In this document: positions 1 to 5,328 of the stretch, piece after piece | Layout: every line of letters begins with the position of its first letter | Numbering within the stretch: the stretch's first letter is position 1 | Assembly (NCBI GenBank): GCA_012959845.1 | Contig: DUCL01000049.1 | Coordinates: 1-6,181, forward strand | From: Candidatus Poseidoniales archaeon | Lineage (GTDB): Archaea; Thermoplasmatota; Poseidoniia; Poseidoniales; Poseidoniaceae | Direction: 5' to 3' | DNA: 6,181 nt | Position numbers and translations under genes: made by a program | Notes under the pieces: model-generated | The model's database searches: none | Told to the model about the DNA's origin: nothing | Seen by the model: the letters and a program-made list of their open reading frames with translations, nothing else

Positions 1-2
1 GA

Positions 3-440
3 AAAATATCCCTGCAATATGATTCCATCAGAAATAGAGTACTACTTGGTATTGGTATCATAATCTTGTTGATAGTAGTGCAATATTCTCAAAATAAACT
101 TTTGCCAATTATTCAAATCGTTCTTATCATAGCGTTTTCTTATTGTACTCTTAGTTCTATTCAAATTTATGCAAACAATATTGGTTCAAGTTATGAGCAT
201 CCATGGAGTGTGCAAGAGAAATTATCAGAACAAAAACTTCCCAATTGGACCATTCAATCATATATTTTCAGCAATCATGTAATGGCGACTAGGACATCCA
301 CCGAAATCGAGAGTATCGCGTGGATTTCTGGGCAGATGGAAAATGAGCAACTAAAGTTGGTACTGGATATTTTCGGCCATAATCCCAAAGACGAGTTTGA
401 TATTTCATCATTGCAAATTGATTTGCAATCAAATGACTAA
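3..440 (+). CDS. Partial membrane-anchored hypothetical protein (5' end outside window)
   Basis: This frame is open from base 3 to the TAA at 438-440, so the gene begins before the window; a TTG at 66 is only an internal codon that would cut through a hydrophobic helix. The visible 145 residues start with a short polar stretch, then two closely spaced hydrophobic segments (about residues 13-27 and 33-50, counted from base 3) that read as a transmembrane hairpin. A polar domain of roughly 90 residues without cysteines follows, ending in an acidic tail (SND). I do not recognise the family and see no catalytic motif. The layout suggests a small protein anchored by its N-terminal part with a soluble C-terminal domain; which side of the membrane that domain faces cannot be told. 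The next gene starts 42 nt downstream in the same frame, and the gap contains no stop, so a broken longer gene cannot be excluded. Confidence 0.6.
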   Translation, partial: KISLQYDSIRNRVLLGIGIIILLIVVQYSQNKLLPIIQIVLIIAFSYCTLSSIQIYANNIGSSYEHPWSVQEKLSEQKLPNWTIQSYIFSNHVMATRTSTEIESIAWISGQMENEQLKLVLDIFGHNPKDEFDISSLQIDLQSND

Positions 441-482
441 AGCATCAATAGATACAATATTGTTGAAGTATATTTCACAACA

Positions 483-1073
483 ATGAGAAGAGAGATTCCT
501 CTAGATGTTGAAGGATTAATTTGTAGATTCCTAAATCCAAATTGTGAAATTGTTTGGGTCACGCCTTGGTCATTAAGTGAGTCACAGCGGAGGGAATTAG
601 TCACTAGTAACTCAGAGTTGCTAATTTTGTTAACTCATTCACAACAAAAACGATTGAAAAAATTACGCAGCCAGTTGAATAGTAAGGCTGGAAATTGGAA
701 ATCAAAATTACCAGAAGTGGCAATTCGGCACGGCAAATCTCAATTTGCAATCGCTTGGATGAATGGAATGATTTTGAGGGCAAATTGGAAGCCAACTGAA
801 AAGTTAGAAGCACGTGCAAGATTACTACTGAGTCATGATAGGACCATGGTCAAGAGATTGATACTCAAATCTAGGCAATGGCCAAAAAATATATGGCAAT
901 TACATGATGTGAGCGCCACATATATTCCTCCGTTTATTTTCCAACTGCGCAGAAAAATAACTAGTGTTGAGTTGCAAATTATCAGCGGTTCACATATGCT
1001 CGCTGAAGGAACTTGGCGCTGGATAGTTGCCAAAGATGCTATTCATCCAACATCAGTTCAGTCTGTTGAATAG
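483..1073 (+). CDS. Hypothetical basic, Trp-rich protein
   Basis: A 196-residue protein starting at ATG 483 and ending at TAG 1071-1073, with a second TAG directly after it. I do not recognise a family. It is strongly basic (about 31 Lys/Arg against about 16 Asp/Glu) and has nine tryptophans, which is high for its length. A basic stretch lies around residues 55-75 (QQKRLKKLRSQL and following). There is no signal peptide and no convincing membrane helix, so it is probably cytosolic; a nucleic-acid or membrane-surface role would fit the charge but is only a guess. No clear Shine-Dalgarno sequence precedes the ATG. It lies between a membrane-protein gene and purE on the same strand, but it is not PurK: it has no ATP-grasp motifs and is half the length. 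The alternating pattern of strands and helices and the codon use look like a real gene. Confidence 0.6.
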   Translation: MRREIPLDVEGLICRFLNPNCEIVWVTPWSLSESQRRELVTSNSELLILLTHSQQKRLKKLRSQLNSKAGNWKSKLPEVAIRHGKSQFAIAWMNGMILRANWKPTEKLEARARLLLSHDRTMVKRLILKSRQWPKNIWQLHDVSATYIPPFIFQLRRKITSVELQIISGSHMLAEGTWRWIVAKDAIHPTSVQSVE

Positions 1074-1083
1074 TAGATAATTG

Positions 1084-1093
1084 CGGCTATATG
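1084..1093 (+). promoter_or_regulatory. Possible archaeal TATA box for purE-guaAb
   Basis: The 74-nt gap between the hypothetical gene and purE contains a TATA-like core (CTATATG) centred near 1090, about 58 nt before the purE start. A start site some 25 nt downstream would leave a leader of around 30 nt. The surroundings are less AT-rich than the box. A perfect 5-nt inverted repeat (CATGT-A-ACATG, 1140-1150) overlaps the purE start codon and could be chance. This is assigned by position and base composition only. Confidence 0.3.
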
Positions 1094-1147
1094 TGCAACT
1101 TTGGCCAAGAGACATCTTGAAGAACCACCCGCGATGGCACATGTAAC

Positions 1148-1627
1148 ATGGATGTCACGATACTCCTAGGTTCATCCTCCGACATGCCAATTGCGGAGAA
1201 GTGCACAAAGATTCTAGATCATTTTGGAGTCAATTACCAATTGAGAGTTGCAAGCGCTCATCGTTCACCGCAATTTGTTGAAGAAATTGTAAGAACTGCA
1301 GAAGCAGAAGGTTGCACTGTTTTCATTGCAATGGCAGGATTAGCGGCGGCTTTGCCGGGTGCGGTTGCTGCAATAACAACTAAGCCAGTAATCGGCGTTC
1401 CAGTAGGAGGCAAAGTCCCTCTAGATTCTCTATTATCAATTGCACAACTTCCACCTGGAGTGCCAGCAGCCACAGTCGGTGTTGACCGTGGCGATAACGC
1501 AGCATATTTGGCAACTCAAATACTTGCACTTGGTAATCCAGTATTTGCTGAAGCATTAAAGCAGAACAAATTAGACCAAATTGAAAAAGTAATGGCACAA
1601 GACCGTGAAATTAACGGCGGTGTTTGA
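1148..1627 (+). CDS. purE: PurE, 5-(carboxyamino)imidazole ribonucleotide mutase / AIR carboxylase
   Basis: A cytosolic enzyme of de novo purine synthesis that makes 4-carboxy-AIR, either from N5-CAIR (class I) or from AIR and CO2 (class II). At 159 residues it has the normal length of a single-domain PurE. Visible motifs are the N-terminal nucleotide-binding GSSSDMP (residues 8-14), the catalytic ASAHRSP (35-41, with His38), and KPVIGVPV (79-86). The conserved glycine-rich segment reads GLAAALPG (64-71), where the familiar bacterial class I enzyme has GGAAHLPG, so the His there is Ala. The end of the family core, PGVPAATVGVDRGDNAA, is intact. The start at ATG 1148 places the first beta strand at residue 3, as expected. 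No purK is visible beside it, so the sequence alone does not settle whether it acts as a mutase or a carboxylase. It is one base away from guaAb, so the two are almost certainly co-transcribed. Confidence 0.95.
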   Translation: MDVTILLGSSSDMPIAEKCTKILDHFGVNYQLRVASAHRSPQFVEEIVRTAEAEGCTVFIAMAGLAAALPGAVAAITTKPVIGVPVGGKVPLDSLLSIAQLPPGVPAATVGVDRGDNAAYLATQILALGNPVFAEALKQNKLDQIEKVMAQDREINGGV

Positions 1628-1628
1628 G

Positions 1629-2576
1629 ATGTTCGATGCGCTTGACTTCATAGAGGAATCTAAGAAAGAATTAATCGAAAAGATAGATGATATTGCAATC
1701 ATTGCTTGTTCTGGTGGAGTTGATTCAACCGTTGCTGCAGTGATTGCGGCTCAAGCAGTTGGAGATTTACTTCACTGTGTATACGTTGACACAGGCTTTA
1801 TGCGCAAGAATGAAACCGAGGAAATAGAAAAACTACTGGCTGCTCAAAATATCGATCTAGTTACTGTAAAAGCAGCAGATCGATATTTTGAGGCTCTAAA
1901 AGGAGTCACTGAGCCTGAGCATAAGAGAAAAGTCATAGGTGAATTATTTATTAGAATCTTTGAGGATGAGCAGAAGAAATGCGGTGCGAAATACCTTGTT
2001 CAAGGAACAATCGCACCAGATTGGATTGAATCCGGTGGTGGCGTTCGTGATACTATCAAATCACATCACAATGTAGGTGGATTGCCTGAGGATATGACAC
2101 TAATTATTGTTGAACCGCTACGTGAATTGTACAAAGACGAAGTTAGAGAGTTGGCTCGTGCCTTAGAAATCAATGTCGCAGAGCGTCAACCTTTCCCAGG
2201 TCCTGGCCTAGCGGTTAGAACTCTCGGTGAATTAACCCCAGAAAGAGTCGAAGTAGTTCGCGAAGCTTGTGCAATCGTTGAAGAAGAGTTTGAAAAAGCA
2301 GCCGCTGAGGGATTGATGGAAATTCCGTGGCAATACTTCGCTGCACTACTTCCTGTACGCAGTGTTGGTGTTCATGGCGATGTTAGAGTATACGGTGAAA
2401 CCATTGTTGTTCGTGCAGTTCAATCAATGGATGGAATGTCCGCGAGATATTCTGAGATTCCACATTCGATTTTGCAGAAGATTAGTACTCGTATTACTAA
2501 TACAGTCAAAGGTGCAGCCAATAGAGTAGTTTACGATATTACTCATAAACCTCCTGGTACTATTGAGTGGGAATGA
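1629..2576 (+). CDS. guaAb: GMP synthase, ATP-pyrophosphatase subunit (GuaAb)
   Basis: A cytosolic enzyme that activates XMP with ATP and accepts ammonia to give GMP, the last step of guanine nucleotide synthesis. At 315 residues it contains only the synthetase half. Visible are the PP-loop SGGVDST (28-34), VDTGFMRK (53-60), QGTIAPDWIES (125-135), the KSHHNVGGLP block (144-153), RQPFPGPGLAVR (186-197), and a C-terminal dimerisation domain ending in PPGTIEWE. Bacterial GuaA carries a glutaminase domain in front; here purE stands there instead, so this is the two-subunit archaeal form and GuaAa must be encoded elsewhere. I chose ATG 1629 because family members begin MFD and because GGTG at 1619-1622 sits 6 nt upstream as a ribosome binding site. 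An in-frame GTG at 1605 would add eight residues and overlap purE. Only one base separates the purE stop from this start, which suggests translational coupling. Confidence 0.95.
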   Translation: MFDALDFIEESKKELIEKIDDIAIIACSGGVDSTVAAVIAAQAVGDLLHCVYVDTGFMRKNETEEIEKLLAAQNIDLVTVKAADRYFEALKGVTEPEHKRKVIGELFIRIFEDEQKKCGAKYLVQGTIAPDWIESGGGVRDTIKSHHNVGGLPEDMTLIIVEPLRELYKDEVRELARALEINVAERQPFPGPGLAVRTLGELTPERVEVVREACAIVEEEFEKAAAEGLMEIPWQYFAALLPVRSVGVHGDVRVYGETIVVRAVQSMDGMSARYSEIPHSILQKISTRITNTVKGAANRVVYDITHKPPGTIEWE

Positions 2577-2590
2577 GTATTATATCTTCT

Positions 2591-2614
2591 AATTGGAAAA
2601 TCAATTTTTCAATT
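2591..2614 (+). terminator. AT-rich hairpin after guaAb, possible terminator
   Basis: Fifteen nucleotides after the guaAb stop, AATTGGAAAA (2591-2600) and TTTTTCAATT (2605-2614) form a 10-bp stem with one G-U pair and a TCAA loop. The T-run on the 3' arm could act as an archaeal T-tract terminator for guaAb. A second small hairpin (CAAATA / TATTTG, 2629-2644, loop ATAA) follows. Both are AT-rich, so chance formation is possible. Confidence 0.4.
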
Positions 2615-2652
2615 GAGTAATTAAACGTCAAATAATAATATTTGCATACCCG

Positions 2653-2697
2653 GTTGGGAAAACGCGAATGAAGTCAATATTTTTCCCAGCTAGCCAA
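2653..2697. repeat. Diverged third copy of the hairpin unit
   Basis: GTTGGGAAAA (2653-2662) pairs with TTTTCCCAGC (2681-2690), allowing one T-G pair, around an 18-nt loop. It has the same design as the two good copies to its right: an A-run/T-run stem, a loop beginning with GCGAA, and a tail CTAGCCA. Its sequence has drifted (CCC for CTC, and a different loop end), and at its left side the tRNA-like tail is barely recognisable. The compensated stem change, from GAG/CTC to GGG/CCC, keeps the pairing. Confidence 0.7.
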
Positions 2698-2710
2698 AAC
2701 CAAAGATTTG

Positions 2711-2757
2711 TTGGCGCTGATTGAGAAAAAGCGAAGGGAATTATTATTTTCTCAACC
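2711..2757. repeat. 47-nt hairpin unit, copy 1 (carries tRNA-Asn 3' tail)
   Basis: This copy matches 2790-2836 at 46 of 47 positions; the one difference is T at 2718 against C at 2797. On the minus strand the unit ends with CTCAATCAGCGCCA, which is the 14-nt 3' end of the tRNA-Asn gene including its CCA, with one change. TTGAGAAAA (2721-2729) and TTTTCTCAA (2747-2755) form a 9-bp stem. The match to the tRNA locus extends beyond the gene: 2701-2725 equals 2848-2872 at 24 of 25 positions, so the tRNA trailer was copied too. Confidence 0.9.
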
Positions 2758-2789
2758 AGCCAAAAATATCGTAATATATCTATATATTT

Positions 2790-2836
2790 TTGGCGCCGAT
2801 TGAGAAAAAGCGAAGGGAATTATTATTTTCTCAACC
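2790..2836. repeat. 47-nt hairpin unit, copy 2 (carries exact tRNA-Asn 3' tail)
   Basis: This is the second near-perfect copy, starting 79 nt after copy 1 and 68 nt before the corresponding point in the tRNA (2858). On the minus strand its end, CTCAATCGGCGCCA, is identical to the tRNA-Asn 3' end. The 9-bp stem is 2800-2808 with 2826-2834, and the loop at 2809-2825 is the same as in copy 1. Only the linker hairpin to the left (2759-2794) differs in sequence from the other linkers, while its stem is the most perfect of all. Confidence 0.9.
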
Positions 2837-2838
2837 TA

Positions 2839-2862
2839 GCCACAAATCAAAGATTTGTTGGC
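2839..2862 (-). other. Trailer hairpin directly at the tRNA-Asn 3' end
   Basis: On the minus strand the tRNA's discriminator G and first two C of CCA (2862-2860) pair with GGC (2841-2839). After one unpaired A, ACAAATC (2858-2852) pairs with GATTTGT (2848-2842) around a TTT loop. The pairing can be extended outward, since CTCAA of the tRNA 3' strand (2872-2868) meets TTGAG at 2804-2800 on the array side, read on the same strand with mismatches between. It may be a processing or termination element of the precursor. Confidence 0.5.
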
Positions 2863-2934
2863 GCCGATTGAGGGGTTCGAACCCTCGACCTTGGGATTAA
2901 CAGTCCCACGCTCCACCAGCTAAGCTAAATCGGC
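2859..2934 (-). tRNA. tRNA-Asn (anticodon GTT)
   Basis: The cloverleaf is complete: acceptor GCCGATT/AATCGGC (7 bp), D-stem GCTT/GAGC with GG in the loop, anticodon stem TGGGA/TCCCA around CTGTTAA, a 5-nt variable loop AGGTC, and T-stem GAGGG/CCCTC around TTCGAAC. The discriminator base is G, normal for tRNA-Asn. The body is 73 nt (2862-2934) and CCA is encoded in the gene (2861-2859). No intron is present. It lies 50 nt after the thymidine phosphorylase stop on the same strand, so it could be made from its own promoter or by read-through. The last 14 nt of the gene recur downstream in the hairpin array. Confidence 0.97.
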
Positions 2935-2968
2935 AAAGTCGGCGAAACGCCTCCCCCTTATGACGGCT

Positions 2969-2980
2969 TCTATTTATCTA
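2969..2980 (-). promoter_or_regulatory. Possible TATA box for tRNA-Asn
   Basis: On the minus strand AGATAAATAG is centred about 40 nt before the mature tRNA 5' end and just after the deoA stop codon. With initiation about 25 nt downstream, a leader of roughly 15 nt would remain for RNase P to remove. A short GGCG-aaa-CGCC palindrome (2941-2951) lies in that leader. The call rests on sequence and position only. Confidence 0.35.
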
Positions 2981-2984
2981 CCAT

Positions 2985-4310
2985 CTATTCAACTACTGTA
3001 ATTAGACGTGATTGGTTATCACGAATGAGCTTGGAAATAGTAATAGATTGGCTTAATTGCTTGATTTCACTATCTTTGGGTTGCTGTGAGAAATAGAATT
3101 CCATCCAACATTGACCACCTTCAATTTTTTCTCCGATGTGCTTTTTGATAATATATCCGACATCGGGAATGATGATATCTTCGATGCTGAACCTTCCTGC
3201 TCCATGTCTTCTTGCTATCTCTGCAAGGGCCATAGAGTCTATCGAATGTACATAGCCCGAATGTTGAGCAATAATTTCAATTTTATTGTTGGACAATGGT
3301 AATACTGATAATGGGTCTTTACATAATCGTCTGGCTATTTCAGCATCAACTCCTTGATGAACACACATTTCACAGAATTTTTTCAGTGCACTCCCATCAT
3401 TCAGTACTCGCTCAATCATTGCCTCTCCAGCATTGAGATTTTGTACAATATTTGACATCAATAGTAATGCTGAACCCTGCAAGACTACCAATTTTTTAGT
3501 ATCAGGGTGACCATTTCCCTTGAGTATTTCCACACTTTCAATTACCTCCAATGAATTGCCAATATGACTGCCAATTGGATTTTCCATCAATGTGATCTGT
3601 GCTTGACATTTTATCCCCAATCCGCTTGCAACATCGACCATAGATTTGGCTAATTCAATCGCATCATGTTCTGTTTTCATGAAAGCCGCAGTTCCACATT
3701 TAACGTCTAATACTAGTGAATGTAGGCCTTCAGCAGCCTTTTTGGATATTATTGAAGCCGTAATAAGTGGAATACTATCAATGGTTTGCGTAACATCTCT
3801 AATTGCATATAACAAACCATCGGCTGGGGCTATTGCATCATTTTGTGCGGCGATACAGCACCCAATTTTTTGAACAATATCTTGCATCTGTTGCGGAGTC
3901 AGATTACAGTTGAATCCAGGTATCGATTCTAATTTGTCAATAGTGCCACCAGTATGGCCTAAGCCGCGACCAGCGAGCATCGGAACCTTCAGGCCACAGG
4001 CTGCTAAAGCAGGTGCAAGCATCAGTGACATTTTATCGCCAACTCCACCAGTACTGTGTTTGTCTACCACAAGGTGAGGTTGTTCTTCCCAAGTTAATAT
4101 CGAGCCGGAATTCATCATTTCATTGGTTAATGTGATAGTGTCTTGGGGTGAGATTCCATACATGTGAACCGCTTTGAGCCAAGATTCAGCAGCAGAAAGT
4201 TCTACTTCTCTTGCAGCAACTGCAGCAATAAATCTACTGAGCAATATTTTATCCATGGGCTTGGAGTTTCTCACTGAATCACAAAGCATAGATACTTCTT
4301 CAACCTTCAC
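2985..4310 (-). CDS. deoA: Thymidine phosphorylase (DeoA type)
   Basis: A cytosolic salvage enzyme that splits thymidine (and probably deoxyuridine) with phosphate into the base and 2-deoxyribose 1-phosphate. The 441 residues match the E. coli enzyme in length, and with the GTG start at 4310 the active-site residues fall at the same numbers: His85 in DKHSTGGVGDK (83-93), Arg171 in YAIRDVT, and Ser186 and Lys190 in ITASIISKK. The family signature is present as AGRGLGHTGGTIDKLES (113-129), with Ala at the first position where Ser is usual. The block after the catalytic lysine reads DVKCGTAAFM, where E. coli has VKVGSGAFM. It lacks the N-terminal extension of archaeal AMP phosphorylases (about 500 residues), so it is the bacterial-type nucleoside enzyme. 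An alternative is a broader pyrimidine-nucleoside phosphorylase. It starts 12 nt after the oxygenase gene stop, so the two are probably translated from one message. Confidence 0.93.
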   Translation of the reverse strand: MKVEEVSMLCDSVRNSKPMDKILLSRFIAAVAAREVELSAAESWLKAVHMYGISPQDTITLTNEMMNSGSILTWEEQPHLVVDKHSTGGVGDKMSLMLAPALAACGLKVPMLAGRGLGHTGGTIDKLESIPGFNCNLTPQQMQDIVQKIGCCIAAQNDAIAPADGLLYAIRDVTQTIDSIPLITASIISKKAAEGLHSLVLDVKCGTAAFMKTEHDAIELAKSMVDVASGLGIKCQAQITLMENPIGSHIGNSLEVIESVEILKGNGHPDTKKLVVLQGSALLLMSNIVQNLNAGEAMIERVLNDGSALKKFCEMCVHQGVDAEIARRLCKDPLSVLPLSNNKIEIIAQHSGYVHSIDSMALAEIARRHGAGRFSIEDIIIPDVGYIIKKHIGEKIEGGQCWMEFYFSQQPKDSEIKQLSQSITISKLIRDNQSRLITVVE

Positions 4311-4322
4311 AACAATCGCCCA

Positions 4323-5276
4323 TTATTCCTTGATTAGGCCAATTTCAACCAATCTTTTGTGAAGGTAATCTCCAGCATTAATTGATGGATACAATGCTTT
4401 ACCACCGGTCTTTGCAACAAATTCTGCTTGTGGGGATAAGTCAATTTCATTGCGAGGGTGAACGAATAGTGGCATTGAGAATCGTGTAATGGAATTACTT
4501 GTAGGATTTACCACTCTGTGAGTTGTGGATTTAAACAATCCATTTGTCAAGTTCTGAATCATGTCTCCGCTATCAACGATGATATATTCGGCATTGCCTT
4601 CAACTTTAATCCATGTTCCATCATGGTCCATTACCTCCAATCCATCCGCAGTAGCGGTGACCAATAGTGTGATGAAATTGATATCTTCATGGGCTGCTGA
4701 GCGAACTGCACCAATAGGTGCGTTTTCTCCTAATGGTGGATAGTGAATCACTCGCATTATCGTATTACCTTCTTCTGCCATATCTCCAAGCCAATTTTTT
4801 CCCTTTCCTAAATAGGTGCTACAGGATTGGAGTATAGATCTAGACAGTTTCTCCATTTGTAAAAATAGTCCATCAACAGCAGGCTTGAATTGTGGCATTT
4901 CTCCATCAGGCCATACGTTTAGAGGATAAGATGGAGTAACTTTTCCTTCTATGTGGCTTCTTCCATTTTGCCAGAACTCTTTCAAATCAGGCGCTGGGTT
5001 TCCTTTAGCATTTTCAATACCAAAAGCAGTATATCCTCGCTGATGAGCAATTTCTGGTCGCAAATATTTCATCTTCACATCTTCACTAAGGCTGAAAAAA
5101 TCATCAGCCTGTTGATAACATTCCTCAATAAGTGAAATTGAGATTCCATGGTTTTTCAAAGCAAAGAATCCAATGTCTTGTAGCGCAGTTCCACAGCCCT
5201 GAACAAATTGCTGTTTTCTATCATCGTCTCCACCAATGAAGTCATTAAAATCAAGAACGGTTAGTTGCCTAGACAT
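4323..5276 (-). CDS. 2-oxoglutarate/Fe(II)-dependent oxygenase, isopenicillin N synthase family
   Basis: A soluble non-haem iron oxygenase of 317 residues, full length for the family. The N-terminal DIOX_N-type region (about 5-110) includes DIGFFALKNHG. The C-terminal jelly-roll core holds the iron ligands His196 and Asp198 (AAHEDINFITLL) and His253 (KSTTHRVVNP). It also holds the co-substrate-binding pair Arg265 and Ser267 (RFSMPLFVHP). The order HxD...H...RxS is complete, so the enzyme should be active with 2-oxoglutarate. Its substrate cannot be read from the sequence. I placed the start at ATG 5276 because family members have only a few residues before the first strand (LTVLDFNDF); an in-frame ATG at 5294 would add six. 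It is followed after 12 nt by deoA, and thymine 7-hydroxylase of fungi belongs to the same superfamily, so a pyrimidine substrate is a reasonable guess but unproven. Confidence 0.88.
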   Translation of the reverse strand: MSRQLTVLDFNDFIGGDDDRKQQFVQGCGTALQDIGFFALKNHGISISLIEECYQQADDFFSLSEDVKMKYLRPEIAHQRGYTAFGIENAKGNPAPDLKEFWQNGRSHIEGKVTPSYPLNVWPDGEMPQFKPAVDGLFLQMEKLSRSILQSCSTYLGKGKNWLGDMAEEGNTIMRVIHYPPLGENAPIGAVRSAAHEDINFITLLVTATADGLEVMDHDGTWIKVEGNAEYIIVDSGDMIQNLTNGLFKSTTHRVVNPTSNSITRFSMPLFVHPRNEIDLSPQAEFVAKTGGKALYPSINAGDYLHKRLVEIGLIKE

Positions 5277-5328
5277 GCCTATCAGCCGTACCATGAAGTC
5301 AATGCTCTATCAATTATGGGGTTACTGT

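Larger units (their letters stand above)
2577..2858. other. Gene-free convergent intergenic region filled with inverted repeats
   Basis: There is no credible coding sequence in these 282 bases between the ends of guaAb (+) and tRNA-Asn (-). Nearly all of it can be folded into consecutive hairpins: 2591-2614, 2629-2644, 2653-2690, 2693-2715, 2721-2755, 2759-2794, 2800-2834 and 2839-2862. From 2653 on, two kinds alternate. The first kind has a stem of 8-9 bp around a 17-18-nt loop (GGGAAAA/TTTTCCC or TTGAGAAAA/TTTTCTCAA). The second is a linker hairpin closed by GCC/GGC. The linker at 2759-2794 is an 11-bp perfect stem. The last linker runs into the tRNA 3' end. Confidence 0.8.

Noticed and set aside
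66..440. A 124-residue protein beginning at TTG 66
   Set aside because: The frame is open to the left edge and the TTG falls within a hydrophobic helix that begins upstream, so the gene is truncated by the window.
483..1073. PurK, as the gene before purE
   Set aside because: Only 196 residues, no ATP-grasp motifs, and the composition is unlike PurK.
604..1598. Minus-strand open frames over the hypothetical gene and purE
   Set aside because: They are opposite-strand shadows of well-supported plus-strand genes, with no ribosome binding sites and no recognisable protein features.
1605..1628. GTG 1605 as the guaAb start
   Set aside because: It would overlap the purE end by 23 nt and add eight residues absent from family members, which begin MFD; ATG 1629 has a suitable ribosome binding site.
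2577..2858. Insertion sequence or MITE
   Set aside because: No transposase, no single pair of terminal inverted repeats bounding the region, and no target-site duplication that I can identify; the tRNA-tail duplication explains the repeats better.
2653..2872. Integron cassette recombination sites (attC-like array)
   Set aside because: Imperfect dyads in tandem resemble attC sites at first sight, but the outer RYYYAAC...GTTRRRY boxes are not in the right places, no cassette ORF lies between units, and no tyrosine integrase is in the window.
2653..2872. CRISPR array
   Set aside because: Only two good copies, unequal spacing (79 and 68 nt), units longer than usual repeats, and the intervening sequences are themselves hairpins instead of unique spacers.
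3111..5135. Plus-strand open frames of 60-75 residues within deoA and the oxygenase
   Set aside because: They lie antisense to genes with complete catalytic motifs and show no protein-like features.
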